64,000 nucleotides of DNA from Gammaproteobacteria bacterium (lineage in GTDB: Bacteria > Pseudomonadota > Gammaproteobacteria > HK1): positions 1-64,000 of the forward strand of contig JAJEAD010000079.1 in the NCBI GenBank assembly GCA_022824305.1, read 5' to 3'. The notes under the pieces are model-generated. The model was not told the DNA's origin, made no database searches, and saw only the letters and a program-made list of their open reading frames with translations. Shown here piece by piece: positions 35,094 through 44,422 of the stretch. Numbering within the stretch: the first letter of the stretch is position 1; each line of letters starts with the position of its first letter. Position numbers and translations under genes: made by a program.

Positions 35094-35798
35094 ATGCGAC
35101 GCAGTGAAATCGACGCCATACCGCACGAGGGCGACGTGTCGTTTCGACAGCGAGCCGTCGAACCCGAGCGTGCCGCCCTGCTCGTGGTCGACCTGCAGAA
35201 GGGCGAGTACGACCCGGAGAAGCCCGAACGGGATCCGGAGTGCCGCTACCTGCACGAACGGATCCGCGATGTCGTCATCCCGAACGGTCAGCGCCTGATT
35301 GCGGCATGCCGGGAGGCGGGTGTGGAGATCATCTACACCGTCATCGAGAGCCTGACCCGGGACGGACGGGACCGCAGCCTCGACTACAAGGTGTCGGGCA
35401 TCTTCGTCCCCAAGGGCTCCCGGAAGGCGGAGGTCATCGACGAGCTGCGCCCGGAAGCCGACGACATCATCATCCCCAAGACTTCGTCGAGCGTGTTCAA
35501 CTCCACCAACTGCGAGTACGTGCTGCGCAACCTCGGCGTCGAGTACCTCATGGTGATGGGAATCCTCACCGACCAGTGCGTGGAATCCGCGGTGCGCGAC
35601 GGCTGCGACCGCGGATTTCTCATGACCCTGGTCGACGATGCCTGCGCAACGCGCTCCGCAGCGCGCCATCGCGAAGCGTTGCGCGGATTTGCCGGCTACT
35701 GCCGGACCCGCTCCACCAACGAGCTGCTCGAAGAGCTCGAGGCGATCCGCGGTGGTCGCGGCGCCTCGTCGAAGTCTGCCGCCGTGGCCGCTCGCTAG
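35094..35798 (+). CDS. Isochorismatase-family cysteine hydrolase
   Basis: A 234-residue cytosolic hydrolase with the complete catalytic triad: D33 in LLVVDLQKG, K129 in IIIPKTSSSVF and C162 in GILTDQCVESAVRDG. Relatives include RutB (ureidoacrylate amidohydrolase), nicotinamidase, biuret amidohydrolase and N-carbamoylsarcosine amidase, so it probably releases ammonia or carbamate from an amide. That fits a pathway beginning with HyuAB-type ring opening. The ATG at 35094 starts MRRSEIDAIP. It is the last gene of the forward block and ends at a hairpin. Confidence 0.88.
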   Translation: MRRSEIDAIPHEGDVSFRQRAVEPERAALLVVDLQKGEYDPEKPERDPECRYLHERIRDVVIPNGQRLIAACREAGVEIIYTVIESLTRDGRDRSLDYKVSGIFVPKGSRKAEVIDELRPEADDIIIPKTSSSVFNSTNCEYVLRNLGVEYLMVMGILTDQCVESAVRDGCDRGFLMTLVDDACATRSAARHREALRGFAGYCRTRSTNELLEELEAIRGGRGASSKSAAVAAR

Positions 35799-35810
35799 GG
35801 GCTGTCACCA

Positions 35811-35835
35811 CCCTTTGAATTCATGAATCCAAGGG
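35811..35835. terminator. AT-rich hairpin between convergent genes
   Basis: A near-perfect inverted repeat, CCCTTTGAATT then CATGAATCCAAGGG, lies between the isochorismatase and livM stops. It is much AT-richer than its surroundings and can terminate in both directions. Confidence 0.55.
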
Positions 35836-35895
35836 CATCTACGGCCAATGCGAAGTGGATTGGGCATTGTCCATGACCACGTAGCGCACCGAACA

Positions 35896-36921
35896 CTAGG
35901 GATCTCGCGCACGGCCGCGAAACAGGTAATAGCCGACCTCGCGGGACGGGCAGATGCCGCCCGGACGCAGGGCGAGCACGGCGATCATCGCCACCGCAAG
36001 TGTCAGTTCGGTCATTCCCACGAGGGGCTCCGAGAGGACTTGCGCACGGTTGATCGCTCCTTCGAGCGCGCGAAGGCTCTCGAAGCTCGCCGTTACGACC
36101 AGCACCCCGACGACCGCGCCGGTCACCGTTCTCGGCCCGCCGATCACCAGCATCGCGAGGATCACGAAGGTCTCTTTCAGCCATAGCTGCTTCGGCGAGA
36201 AGGAGGTGATGAAGTGCCCCCAGAGTGCGCCGCCGATTCCCGCAAGGAGCGCGGAGACCACGAACGCCTGCCAGCGAAGCCTCGGAATGTGTGCACCGAG
36301 CGATGCCGCCGCGATCTCGTCATCCCGGCTCGCGCGAAGAAGCCGACCGACCCGCGATTCCTTGAAGAGCAATGCAACGAGCACGGCAACGATCGCGACG
36401 GCTGCGGCAAGCGGCAGCGTCGTTCCACTCGGTATCCCGAACAGGGTACGCGGGCCGTTGGTCACGTCGCTCCAGTGGTACATGATCGTGTGCAGCACGA
36501 CAAAGAGCGCGAACGAAGTAATGACGGCCGCGGCGTCGGACAGGCGCATGAGCGGATAGACCACCAGCGCCGCGACGAAGGCCGCGGCCAGCCCCCCGAG
36601 GGCGATGCCGACGTAAGGCGACACCTGCACGTCGGCGAGGATCGGATAGAGGTTCGGCAGCGCCATCCCCTTCATCTGCAACGGGATGGTGAGAACCGCA
36701 GAGGTGTAGGCGCCGACCCCCATGAATCCCACATGGGCAAAGGAGAGGATGCCGGAGTTCCCCATGAAGATCTGCAGGCCGATCACCAGCACCATCGAGA
36801 TGCAAAGGTTGGTGGTGATACGCACGAGGAGCCGGTCGCCCACGAGTTCCGCCAACAGGGCGACCAGCACGATCACCCCGCCGAGGAGAAGAAAGGTCCA
36901 CCAGTTGCGTGTCGCCATCAT
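35896..36921 (-). CDS. livM: Branched-chain amino acid-type ABC permease LivM
   Basis: A 341-residue permease with about nine hydrophobic segments. Family signatures are NSGILSFAHVGFMGVGAYTS at about 55 and LRASRDDEIAAASLGAHIPR at about 195, followed by FVILAMLVIGGPRTVTGAVV at about 262. It forms the membrane channel with LivH. The start ATGATG at 36921 overlaps the livH stop. It is the last gene of the operon. Confidence 0.92.
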   Translation of the reverse strand: MMATRNWWTFLLLGGVIVLVALLAELVGDRLLVRITTNLCISMVLVIGLQIFMGNSGILSFAHVGFMGVGAYTSAVLTIPLQMKGMALPNLYPILADVQVSPYVGIALGGLAAAFVAALVVYPLMRLSDAAAVITSFALFVVLHTIMYHWSDVTNGPRTLFGIPSGTTLPLAAAVAIVAVLVALLFKESRVGRLLRASRDDEIAAASLGAHIPRLRWQAFVVSALLAGIGGALWGHFITSFSPKQLWLKETFVILAMLVIGGPRTVTGAVVGVLVVTASFESLRALEGAINRAQVLSEPLVGMTELTLAVAMIAVLALRPGGICPSREVGYYLFRGRARDP

Positions 36922-37805
36922 GTTCTTTGGCCCGATGCCGGCCCGCGCACGATGCCCTCCGGGCGCCATAGCAGGATCAGGATGACCAGCGAGAAGGTGA
37001 AGGCGTCGCGGAACTTGAGAAGGTCCTGGGGAAGAGTGTAGTTCAGCGTCGTGTCGATGAGCGCCAGCAGAAACCCGCCCACTACCGCACCGGACAGGCT
37101 GCGCATGCCGCCGATGACCGTGGCGATGAACGCGATCAGGAGGGGCTCCAGGCCGATTCCGGGCACCACGGTGCCGATCCGGCCGATCCAGAGGATCGCG
37201 ACCGTTCCCGCCAGCAGCCCGGAGATCGCAAACGCGGCCGAGATGATGAGATTGGCCGGAATACCCATCATTCGGGCCATCCGGAAGTTCGTCGCCGCGG
37301 CCCGCATGGCGATACCGAGCGCCGTCGAGCGCATGAGCCAGGAGAAAAGCCCCAGCATGATCACGGCAACGGCGATCGTGATCAGGTTTCGGGCCGGTGT
37401 GATGACACCGGCGAACTCGACGGTGCGGGAGAACAGCTCCGGCAGCGGCACCGCACGGGGCCTCGGCGAAATGAAGAGAAGGGCGGCGTTCTGCAGCAGG
37501 GTCGAGAAGGCGAAGGACGTGATCAGAACCGCCGTTACGGATTTCTCGCGCACGGGACGGAATGCGAGGTAGTCCGTTGCGATTCCCGCAACGATCGCCA
37601 TGGTCAGGCCGCATCCCGCCATCACGAGCCAGGGAAGTCCGGAGCCGCTGACGAGGAACATGGTGTAGCCGCCGACCATGATCAACTCGCCATACGCAAA
37701 GTTCACCAGGCGGAGAATCCCGTAGACGATGACGAGACCGAGGGCCATCAGCGCGTAGGCTCCGCCGAGGCTCAGCACGTCCAGCACGAATTGCGCCGCG
37801 TTCAT
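36918..37805 (-). CDS. livH: Branched-chain amino acid-type ABC permease LivH
   Basis: A 295-residue permease with the LivH signature YALMALGLVIVYGILRLVNF and AYGELIMVGGY near the N-terminus, and IGTVVPGIGLEPLLIAFIAT with a following VIGGMRSLSGAVVGGF at about 225-260. It overlaps livF by four bases upstream and livM by four bases downstream. Confidence 0.92.
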   Translation of the reverse strand: MNAAQFVLDVLSLGGAYALMALGLVIVYGILRLVNFAYGELIMVGGYTMFLVSGSGLPWLVMAGCGLTMAIVAGIATDYLAFRPVREKSVTAVLITSFAFSTLLQNAALLFISPRPRAVPLPELFSRTVEFAGVITPARNLITIAVAVIMLGLFSWLMRSTALGIAMRAAATNFRMARMMGIPANLIISAAFAISGLLAGTVAILWIGRIGTVVPGIGLEPLLIAFIATVIGGMRSLSGAVVGGFLLALIDTTLNYTLPQDLLKFRDAFTFSLVILILLWRPEGIVRGPASGQRT

Positions 37806-38515
37806 GGCTCAGCGCCCAGATAGAGGGACTTCAGCTCCGTCGCGGCGGCGATCTCCGATGCCGGCCCCTCCGCCTCGATACGTCCGAGCCGCATGACATA
37901 GGCACGGTCGCTGACCGCGAGGGCCTTCGCCGCGTTCTGCTCGACGAGCAGGATGGTCAGGCCCGACTCCTTCAGGCCCCGGATCATGCCGAATATCTGG
38001 TCCACCACGATCGGCGCCAGGCCGAGCGACGGTTCATCCAGGAGAAGGACGCTTGGACGCGACATGAGAGCCCGCGCAATGACCAGCATCTGCTGCTCGC
38101 CGCCGGAGAGGTTGCCGGCCGGCAGCCGCTGTCGCTCGGCCAGAATGGGAAAGCGCCTGAAGTGCTCGCTGCGGTCGTGGAGCACACCGGCCTGATCGCG
38201 GCGTCGCGTGAACGCACCAAGCTGCAGGTTCTGCGCGACCGTTAGATCCGGAAACACGTCGCGGGTCTCCGGAACGGCCGCCACGCCACGCCGGACCATC
38301 TCCTCCGGAGCCGCCCCGGTCACATCCTCGCCATCCAGCCGGACCCGGCCGGCGGCGGCCCGCACCGCTCCGGCGATGGCCATCAATGTCGAGGACTTTC
38401 CCGCGCCATTGGCTCCGAGGAGGGTTACCAGCTCGCCCTTTCGGACCATGAGCGACACGCCACGCACCCCGCGAACGGCGCCGTAGCTTACTTCCAGGGA
38501 CTCGACGTCAAGCAT
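37802..38515 (-). CDS. livF: Liv-type ABC importer ATPase LivF
   Basis: A 237-residue ATPase with Walker A GANGAGKSST, Q-loop PETRDVFPDLTVAQNL, signature NLSGGEQQMLVIARAL and Walker B VLLLDEPSLGLAP, then the switch histidine replaced by VEQNA, as is standard for LivF. The ATG at 38515 lies inside the end of livG, an 8-bp overlap that supports coupled translation. Confidence 0.92.
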   Translation of the reverse strand: MLDVESLEVSYGAVRGVRGVSLMVRKGELVTLLGANGAGKSSTLMAIAGAVRAAAGRVRLDGEDVTGAAPEEMVRRGVAAVPETRDVFPDLTVAQNLQLGAFTRRRDQAGVLHDRSEHFRRFPILAERQRLPAGNLSGGEQQMLVIARALMSRPSVLLLDEPSLGLAPIVVDQIFGMIRGLKESGLTILLVEQNAAKALAVSDRAYVMRLGRIEAEGPASEIAAATELKSLYLGAEP

Positions 38516-39236
38516 GCTCGTCGCCGCTGCCGAGATACGCTTCAATGACCGCCGGATCGTCGCGGACACTCCGGCGGTCCCCCTCGGCAATGGTGCGTCC
38601 GGATGCCAGCACGTGCAGGCGCTCGCAGAGACGCATGATGAGACCCATGTCGTGGTCGATGATGAGCAAGCCGAGCCCGCGATCCGCCGGCAGCGTGGTG
38701 AGGATCTCGATCAGCGACTCGGTCTCTTCCGCGTTCATGCCGGCCGCGGGTTCGTCGAGCAGGAGGAAGCGCGGCTCGCCGGCAAGAGCCCGCGCAATCT
38801 CGACGCGACGCTTCTCGCCGTAGCTGAGCACCTCGGCGAGGTCGTCGAGGCGTCTGGCGAGTCCGAACTCCTCGACCAGTGCGGTGGCGCGCTGCAGGGC
38901 GACGCGTACCGAAGCGCCCTTTCCGAGGGCGGCCGTCGCGACATTCTCGAGAATGGTCAGGTTGTCGAAATGCCTGCCGATCTGGAAGGTCCGGGAGACT
39001 CCCGCCTGTGCGATCTCGCGGGGCGTTCGTCCGGTCAGAACAGTGTTCCCCAGCGCAATCGAGCCGCCAGCCACGGGAACCTGTCCGGTAATGGCGTTGA
39101 CCAGCGTTGTCTTCCCGGATCCGTTCGGCCCGATGAGCCCGAGGATCTCCCCGGGCTCCAATGTGAGCGACACGCCGTCGAGTGCGCGGAGTCCGGCAAA
39201 CTCGACCGTGACGGACGCCGCTTCAAGACGTGGCAT
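38508..39236 (-). CDS. livG: Liv-type ABC importer ATPase LivG
   Basis: A 242-residue ATPase with Walker A GPNGSGKTTL, the LivG-typical SRTFQIGRHFDNLTILENV, signature VLSYGEKRRVEIARAL, Walker B FLLLDEPAAGMN and switch IDHDMGLIM. The ATG at 39236 has GGAG seven bases upstream; a TTG at 39305 would extend it by 23 residues. It follows the binding-protein gene across a short hairpin. Confidence 0.92.
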   Translation of the reverse strand: MPRLEAASVTVEFAGLRALDGVSLTLEPGEILGLIGPNGSGKTTLVNAITGQVPVAGGSIALGNTVLTGRTPREIAQAGVSRTFQIGRHFDNLTILENVATAALGKGASVRVALQRATALVEEFGLARRLDDLAEVLSYGEKRRVEIARALAGEPRFLLLDEPAAGMNAEETESLIEILTTLPADRGLGLLIIDHDMGLIMRLCERLHVLASGRTIAEGDRRSVRDDPAVIEAYLGSGDEHA

Positions 39237-39304
39237 GATGCTCCGGGACACCGCAGTTCCTGCCGGCGCGGATTCCGGAAAGGCCGCGCCGGCAGGTTGG
39301 TTCA

Positions 39305-39318
39305 AGGCGGCTCCGCCT
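39305..39318 (-). terminator. Small hairpin after the binding-protein gene
   Basis: AGGCGG-CT-CCGCCT lies directly after the stop of the binding-protein gene and about 70 bp before livG. Such hairpins often lower expression of downstream transporter genes relative to the binding protein. Confidence 0.35.
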
Positions 39319-40487
39319 CAGGGGGGCGGGACGTTGCTCGGTGTCCGCCAGCCGAGGAAGTGAGTCTGCGCTCCCTTGACTTCAACGAGCACCGCCGCCT
39401 TGTCCGGAGCGTGGCCTTCAGCGGCATTGCGGTATGTGAGATCGCCGGTCAGGAGATGGAACACGTTCTCCTCCAGCGCCTTTGCGACCGCGGCGCCATC
39501 GGTCGTGCCGGCAATCTCGGCGGCCTGGGCGAGAAGCATCACCGCGTCCCAGCCGGTGGCCACGAAGGAGGTGTCCGGCGGCTCGTCGAACATGTCCTCG
39601 AACAGCCCGATGAACTGCTCCATTTCCGGATGGGCATCCGCGCTCATGAAGGTATGGGTCACGAAGTAGATGTCGTTGCCAAGAGGGCCGAGCGACTGAA
39701 TCATCGCGGGATCGTCGTAGGAATCCCCACCCAGCACCGGTGCGTCATAGCCCACTTCGCGCAGAGACCGGATGATGAAGCCGATATCCTGCCCGTAGGA
39801 CGAGATGAAGATGACGTCCGGCTTCTCGTCAAGCGCCTGCAGGCGCGCGAGCTGGGCCGAGAAATCGTTGTCGCCGTTGTTGTATGTGTCCTCAGCCAGG
39901 ATGTTGCCGCCCAACGCCTTGAAATGCTCGACGAAGTACTTGGAGAGCGACACGGTGTAGGCGATGAACTGGTCGGTCACGACATAGGCGTTTCTCCAGC
40001 CGCGCTCGTTGTAGGCATACTCGGCGGCGGTCGCCCCCATGGTCGTGTTCCACATCGACAGGGTGAACTGCTTGTCTCCGAGAGACCAGGAGCTGTAGAG
40101 CGGGTCCGACGCACAAAGCGACAGTCCGACGAGCCCGGCTTCCTGCGCCGCGCGACTTGCCGGTCCACCGAAGTCGAAGTCGCAGGGTGCAAGGATGAAG
40201 TCGGCGCCGTCGTCGATGAGCTCGACCGCCGCGTTGCCAACCGTGACGGGATCGGTCTTGCCATCGATGGCAACCATCTCCACCTGCTGTCCGAGCAGGC
40301 CACCCCGATCGTTCAAGGCCTTGATGGCGACTTGCGCGCCACGATAGCCGGGCGTGTCCAGGGGAGCCTGGTCCCCGGTCAGGCAGAGAGGCGCGCCAAA
40401 CGTGAGCGTGTCGCCCAGAGCGCTTCCCCCGCCTCCCAAAGTCAGGGCGGCAACCGATGCAAATACTGCCAAGAAACGAGATCTCAT
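39318..40487 (-). CDS. Liv-type ABC transporter substrate-binding protein
   Basis: A 389-residue periplasmic binding protein of the LivJ/LivK (Peripla_BP_6) fold. The signal peptide is MRSRFLAVFASVAALTLGGG followed by SALGD. The mature part begins TLTFGAPLCLTGDQAPLDTP, then YRGAQVAIKALNDRGGLLG, a standard opening; YAYNERGWRNAYVVTD and ISSYGQDIGFIIRSLREVGY are typical of the hinge and second lobe. The pocket is not close to leucine-binding proteins, so the ligand could be an amide, urea derivative or amino acid. GGGAGGAA precedes the ATG at 40487. livG, livF, livH and livM follow. Confidence 0.9.
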   Translation of the reverse strand: MRSRFLAVFASVAALTLGGGGSALGDTLTFGAPLCLTGDQAPLDTPGYRGAQVAIKALNDRGGLLGQQVEMVAIDGKTDPVTVGNAAVELIDDGADFILAPCDFDFGGPASRAAQEAGLVGLSLCASDPLYSSWSLGDKQFTLSMWNTTMGATAAEYAYNERGWRNAYVVTDQFIAYTVSLSKYFVEHFKALGGNILAEDTYNNGDNDFSAQLARLQALDEKPDVIFISSYGQDIGFIIRSLREVGYDAPVLGGDSYDDPAMIQSLGPLGNDIYFVTHTFMSADAHPEMEQFIGLFEDMFDEPPDTSFVATGWDAVMLLAQAAEIAGTTDGAAVAKALEENVFHLLTGDLTYRNAAEGHAPDKAAVLVEVKGAQTHFLGWRTPSNVPPP

Positions 40488-40728
40488 GTAGTTCCTCCCC
40501 CTGTTGAGACTGTGGTCGAAAATGGTGTACGGATGAGTTGGGACGTGCGACGCTTCCTTGCCTGAATCGAGTCGCGAACGTCGCGGTTTCGGCAAGAAGA
40601 GCACACCGCACATGATCAAAGATACTGTGGTTTCGCGGGGGGTGCCAGCACGGGAATCGGCCGCGTCAGGGAGCTCTTGCGGGCGGGCGCGCGCCGGCTG
40701 ATAGAGGCCGCGGTCACGGCGGAGACCT

Positions 40729-41754
40729 TCAGGCTGCGATCCTGAACTGCCGCACGAACTCGCGCCAGCCGGCGTCGGAATCGCCCGCCGCGGGAGGAAG
40801 GTAGAGGGCGGTGCACTGGAGCAGGCCGCCCGCGTAGCGCTCGCGCAGGAGCCGGGGCAGGGCGGCGCGTGGCCCGAAGACGGCGACCTCCTCGAGGAGG
40901 GCATCGGGCACGAGGCCCGGCATCGCGGAGATGTCGCCGTCTCGCATGAGCCGGCTCAGGCGTTTCGCGATGTCCAGGTGGCCATGGTAGTCCAGGAAAG
41001 CACGGTAGCTGGGCGTGGAAGCGTAGAAGGCGACCTGGGTGCGCACGCGTCGTTCGGCCTCCGCGCGTTCCGCCTCGGTCTCGCCGGAGATCGCGAAGCA
41101 GGGGGCCTGCACTTCGAGGTCGTCGACGCGCATTCCCCGGGTGCGCGCGCCCGCATCGAGCGCGGGGCGCACGACGTCGCGCAGGTAGCCGGGCGAGTGC
41201 ATCGGGTGCACCTGGAAGCCGTCCGCCGCCTCGCCCGCGGCCCGGCACATGCGCTCGTTCACCCCCGCGAGGTCGATGGGAATGTCGGGGTGCTCGATGG
41301 GGCCGGGGTTGAAGAAGTCGTTGATCAGGGTGAAGCGGTAGAAGCGGCCCTGGTGGCCGGGCCGCGCGCCGCTCTGGAAGGTGCGCCAGATCGCCCGGAG
41401 GCAGTGCATGTAGTCGACGACCCGGGCGGCGGGGTGCTCGAACTCGGCCGAGAAGCGCCGCTCGACGTGGGCGCGCACCTGGGTGCCGAGTCCGAGGCGG
41501 AGCCGCCCCCGGCTCGCCCGCTGGATGTCCCACGCGGCGAGCGCCATCGAGAAGGGACTGCGCGCAAAGGCGATCGCCACGTTGGGGGCGATGGTGGCGC
41601 GTTCGGTGCCGAGCGCCATCTGGGCGAGGACGAGGAAGGGGTCCGCGGTGGTCTCGTTGCACCACAGCACGTCGAAGCCGAGGGATTCCAGGCCCCGGGC
41701 GTGCTCGGCCGCCGCCTCGAGCGGCACGTCGCGCAGGCCGCTGGCAATCTTCAT
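40729..41754 (-). CDS. LLM-class flavin-dependent oxidoreductase (TIGR03617-like)
   Basis: A 341-residue luciferase-like TIM-barrel enzyme. Typical segments are ARGLESLGFDVLWCNETTAD at about 19, LGTERATIAPNVAIAFARSP at about 49, RGRLRLGLGTQVRAHVERRF at about 82 and AGEAADGFQVHPMHSP at about 172. Members use reduced F420 or FMN to oxidise small molecules. The specific reaction is unknown. The 241 bp between this stop and the binding-protein start separate the two transcription units. A C-terminal relic of a second copy lies at 31968-32035. Confidence 0.85.
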   Translation of the reverse strand: MKIASGLRDVPLEAAAEHARGLESLGFDVLWCNETTADPFLVLAQMALGTERATIAPNVAIAFARSPFSMALAAWDIQRASRGRLRLGLGTQVRAHVERRFSAEFEHPAARVVDYMHCLRAIWRTFQSGARPGHQGRFYRFTLINDFFNPGPIEHPDIPIDLAGVNERMCRAAGEAADGFQVHPMHSPGYLRDVVRPALDAGARTRGMRVDDLEVQAPCFAISGETEAERAEAERRVRTQVAFYASTPSYRAFLDYHGHLDIAKRLSRLMRDGDISAMPGLVPDALLEEVAVFGPRAALPRLLRERYAGGLLQCTALYLPPAAGDSDAGWREFVRQFRIAA

Positions 41755-41775
41755 TCGATATCCCCTTCACGGTCC

Positions 41776-41822
41776 TTCGGGCCGCGGGATTCTACCCTGC
41801 TCAACGCGCTCCACCCCGGCAC
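41776..41822 (-). promoter_or_regulatory. Shared 47-bp element with promoter-like -10, copy 2
   Basis: Second copy of the element at 10356-10402, here 22-68 bp upstream of the LLM start. The TAGAAT hexamer lies about 35 bp before the ATG, a normal distance for a promoter. Confidence 0.45.
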
Positions 41823-41847
41823 GACTTCCCGTCCGCATCGAGGGAGC

Positions 41848-42561
41848 CTACGAGCTCTCCCGCTCCTCGAGGTCGCAGCCATGGTCGAAGATTACCGTCG
41901 CAGCCCGGGCGCAGACGGCGCGGATTGTGTCCCAGTCATGCCAGCGTGCCAGGAGGTGGTTGTACTCGGACAGGACCGTACCCTCCAGATCGTAGGGTGT
42001 CGGGCTTGCGAGCTGGGCCAGCATCTGTTGGAGGGTCGATTCTCCGCTGTCCTGGGGATAGAGCCGGTCGAAGCGCTCGAAGGCCGCGGCGGTGGCCGCA
42101 TCGCCGATACGATCGGCCAGCGCAGCGAAATCGACATAGTCGCGGGTGGCATTGCGCCGGAGCAGGAGAAAGCCCTTGATGCGAAGGACCTCGGCTTCGG
42201 TGGGAATCGTGAGCTTCTGGCCACCGGCGGACACGGTGACCGTTTCCAGCGGCTCGGCGCGAATGAGCTGCCGGACTCCGGTCTCGATGCCGTCGAGATT
42301 GCCGAGGATCAGGACCGGGCGGGTCACTCTCGCGGTCTTCCACCCCGCCACGGACTCCAGTTGACCAAGGATTGCGTCGTAGCGCGAACGCAGATCGGTC
42401 AAGACATGATCGGCGTCGCGGGAGGACCGGTGGCCGGCATGAATTCCCGCCGCCGTCCCACCGACCAGCACCGCATCGGGAAGAAGCCGTTGCAAACGCG
42501 CAGCCGAGGAGAGCACCCGCTCCCAGTCAGGCTGTGTCTCGCCGCCGGCGGGCTTGGACAT
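41848..42561 (-). CDS. AbiEii-like nucleotidyltransferase (toxin-antitoxin candidate)
   Basis: A 237-residue protein with a minimal nucleotidyltransferase motif, AVLVGGTAAGIHAGHRSSRD followed by ADHVL (Gly-Gly ... Asp-x-Asp), and the sequence LRIKGFLLLRRNATRDYVDF, matching the conserved Lys and Arg-Asp-Tyr-x-Asp of AbiEii/AbiGii-type proteins. Such proteins can act as NTP-transferring toxins in phage-defence TA systems. The ATG at 42561 lies inside the end of the 77-residue gene, an overlap of 35 bp typical of TA operons. Confidence 0.7.
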   Translation of the reverse strand: MSKPAGGETQPDWERVLSSAARLQRLLPDAVLVGGTAAGIHAGHRSSRDADHVLTDLRSRYDAILGQLESVAGWKTARVTRPVLILGNLDGIETGVRQLIRAEPLETVTVSAGGQKLTIPTEAEVLRIKGFLLLRRNATRDYVDFAALADRIGDAATAAAFERFDRLYPQDSGESTLQQMLAQLASPTPYDLEGTVLSEYNHLLARWHDWDTIRAVCARAATVIFDHGCDLEERESS

Positions 42562-42760
42562 AGTGCATCCAGAAGTGATGCCGCTGGGCATAGGGATCGT
42601 GGATGCAGGCGCGACAGACCCGCTCGATCCGGTCCAGGAGAGGCGTCTCGGCGCGAGCCGCCCGGCGCAAATCCGCCCAGTCCGTCCACCGGCCGCGAGC
42701 AATCACGTCGTCGATGGCTGCGAGGGTATAGCGCTGATGGTCGAGATGACGGTGCCGCAT
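42527..42760 (-). CDS. 77-residue partner of the nucleotidyltransferase
   Basis: A small basic protein with many His and Arg residues (MRHRHLDHQRYTLAAIDDVI, LLDRIERVCRACIHDPYAQR, HHFWMHYVQARRRR). I do not recognise the family. GGGAAAG precedes the ATG. Overlap with the downstream nucleotidyltransferase gene suggests an antitoxin or accessory role, which is inference from the arrangement. Confidence 0.55.
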   Translation of the reverse strand: MRHRHLDHQRYTLAAIDDVIARGRWTDWADLRRAARAETPLLDRIERVCRACIHDPYAQRHHFWMHYVQARRRRDTA

Positions 42761-42882
42761 CGGCTTTCCCGCCGGCCGCCATTGTCGCCGCCGGTGCCTC
42801 GGTGTCTGTCGGTGCTGCTCTTGCGAAGTCTATCCACTCCATCCGGAGATGCATAATCAGGCCCGCTCGCCCGCCTCGACAT

Positions 42883-42937
42883 CGAACCCGGTCTCTGCAT
42901 CGCTGCCGGGTGCGCGATCCGGTCCCGCTGCCCTCAG
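42883..42937 (-). repeat. 55-bp element downstream of giant gene B
   Basis: Partner of 10476-10530. It follows the stop of protein B, beyond a long palindrome. Confidence 0.6.
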
Positions 42938-42940
42938 GGC

Positions 42941-42966
42941 GCCGGCGGGGCCGCGGCCCCGCCGGC
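42941..42966 (-). terminator. 26-bp perfect palindrome after giant gene B
   Basis: Two 13-base arms, each starting or ending GCCGGCGGGGCCG and its complement, with no loop bases, lie 23 bp past the stop of protein B. It would form a very stable hairpin in RNA; no T-tract follows. Confidence 0.55.
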
Positions 42967-42988
42967 GTTCCGCTCAATGCGCGCCGCG

Positions 42989-44422
42989 CTACGGAGCGGT
43001 GGACAGGTTGCTCAGGTACCCGGTCGCGCTCGCAAGCAGGCTCATGACCACGACGGGCCGGTCGGCGGTGACCACCAACTGCCAATTGCCGCTTCCGGTG
43101 CCGAGCGCGCCGGTCAGGCCCTCGGCCTCGCCGGACTCGAGGTCGTGCGCGCTCAACGTCCGGGCCGCGCCCGCGGGGAGGCTGAGCACCACCGCACTCT
43201 CGCCCGCGTCGCCGCGTGCGTCGATGCCCTCGATGGTGACCTCCGCGGCCTCCGTCCCAGGGTTCACCAGGCGCAGCCGGCTCGCGAGGCTGCGGTTGCG
43301 CCCGGGGTTGAAGAAGGGCACCCGGTGCTCCTCTCCAACGAGCGCGACGGTGTCGTGCATCGTGGCCAGGAAGCCGTCGGTGGTGAGTACGTAGCCGAGC
43401 ACCTGGAGGTCGAGCGTGCTCGTGAGCTCCAGGCGCCAGTCGCCCTCGCCGTCTCCGACGCCGCCCGAGAGGCCCTTGCCCGCGTTGCCCTCCTCGAGAT
43501 CGGCGGAGCTGAACTGCACCGCCTCATTGGCGCCGATGCGAAGCGTCACCGGGCCGTAGAGGATGCCGTCATCGTCGAAGGCCTCGATGCGCACCTCACC
43601 CGCCGTGTCGGAGCGGTTGACGAGGCGCGTGATGCTGCGCAACCCCATCGCGTGGTCCGCGGGTATGACCAGGTGGAGGCGCTGGGCGGCCGGGGCGTCG
43701 TCCGCGCCCGCCGCGGTCGGCTCCGGTGCCGTGGACAGGTTGCTGAGATATCCCGTTGCGCTCGCGAGCAGGCTCATGACCACGACGGGGCGGTCGGTGG
43801 TGACCACCAACTGCCACTTGCCGGCGCCGGTGCCGAGCGCGCCACTCAGGCCCTCGGCGTCCCCGGACTCCAGCTCGCTCGCGCTCAAGGTCCGTGAGGT
43901 CCCCGCGGGCAGGCTGAGCACCACCGCGCTCTCGCCCGCCTCGCCTCGTGCGTCGACGCCCTCGATGCTGACCTCTGCGGTCTCCGCCCCGGGGTTCACC
44001 ACGCGCAGCCGGCTCGCGAGGCTGCGGTTGCGCCCGGGGTTGAAGAAGGGCACCCGGTGCCCCGCCTCGCTGCCCGGGACCATATCGTGCATCGTGGCGA
44101 GGAAGCCGTCGGTGGTCAGCACGTAGCCGAGCACCTGGAGGTCGAGCGTGCTTTCGAGCTCCAGGCGCCAGTCTCCCTCGCCGTCCCCGACGCCTCCCGA
44201 GAGCCCCTTGTCCGTGTTGCCCTCCTCGAGGTCGGCGGAGCTGAACTGCACCGCCTCGTTCGCGTCGATGTTGAGCGTCACCGGGCCGTGGAGAACGCCC
44301 TCGTCGTCGAATGCCTCGATGCGCACCTCGCCCGCCGTGTCGAAGCGATTGATTAGGCGAGTGATGCTGCGCAGCCCCAGGGCGTGGTCCGCGGGTATGA
44401 CCAGCGGCAGGCGGTGGGCGAC
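42989..44422 (-). repeat. Tandem C-terminal modules of protein B
   Basis: Two copies (about 42989-43690 and 43724-44422) of the ~233-codon module, joined by a short linker of the EPTAAGADDAP type. DNA similarity between them and to the copies in A, C and D is high, apart from local differences such as TVALVGEEHR against MVPGSEAGHR. Confidence 0.9.

Noticed and set aside
35799..35895. Possible insertion-sequence end (GGGGCTGTCACCACCC followed by an inverted repeat)
   Set aside because: There is no transposase fragment and no matching second end; a bidirectional terminator explains the inverted repeat.
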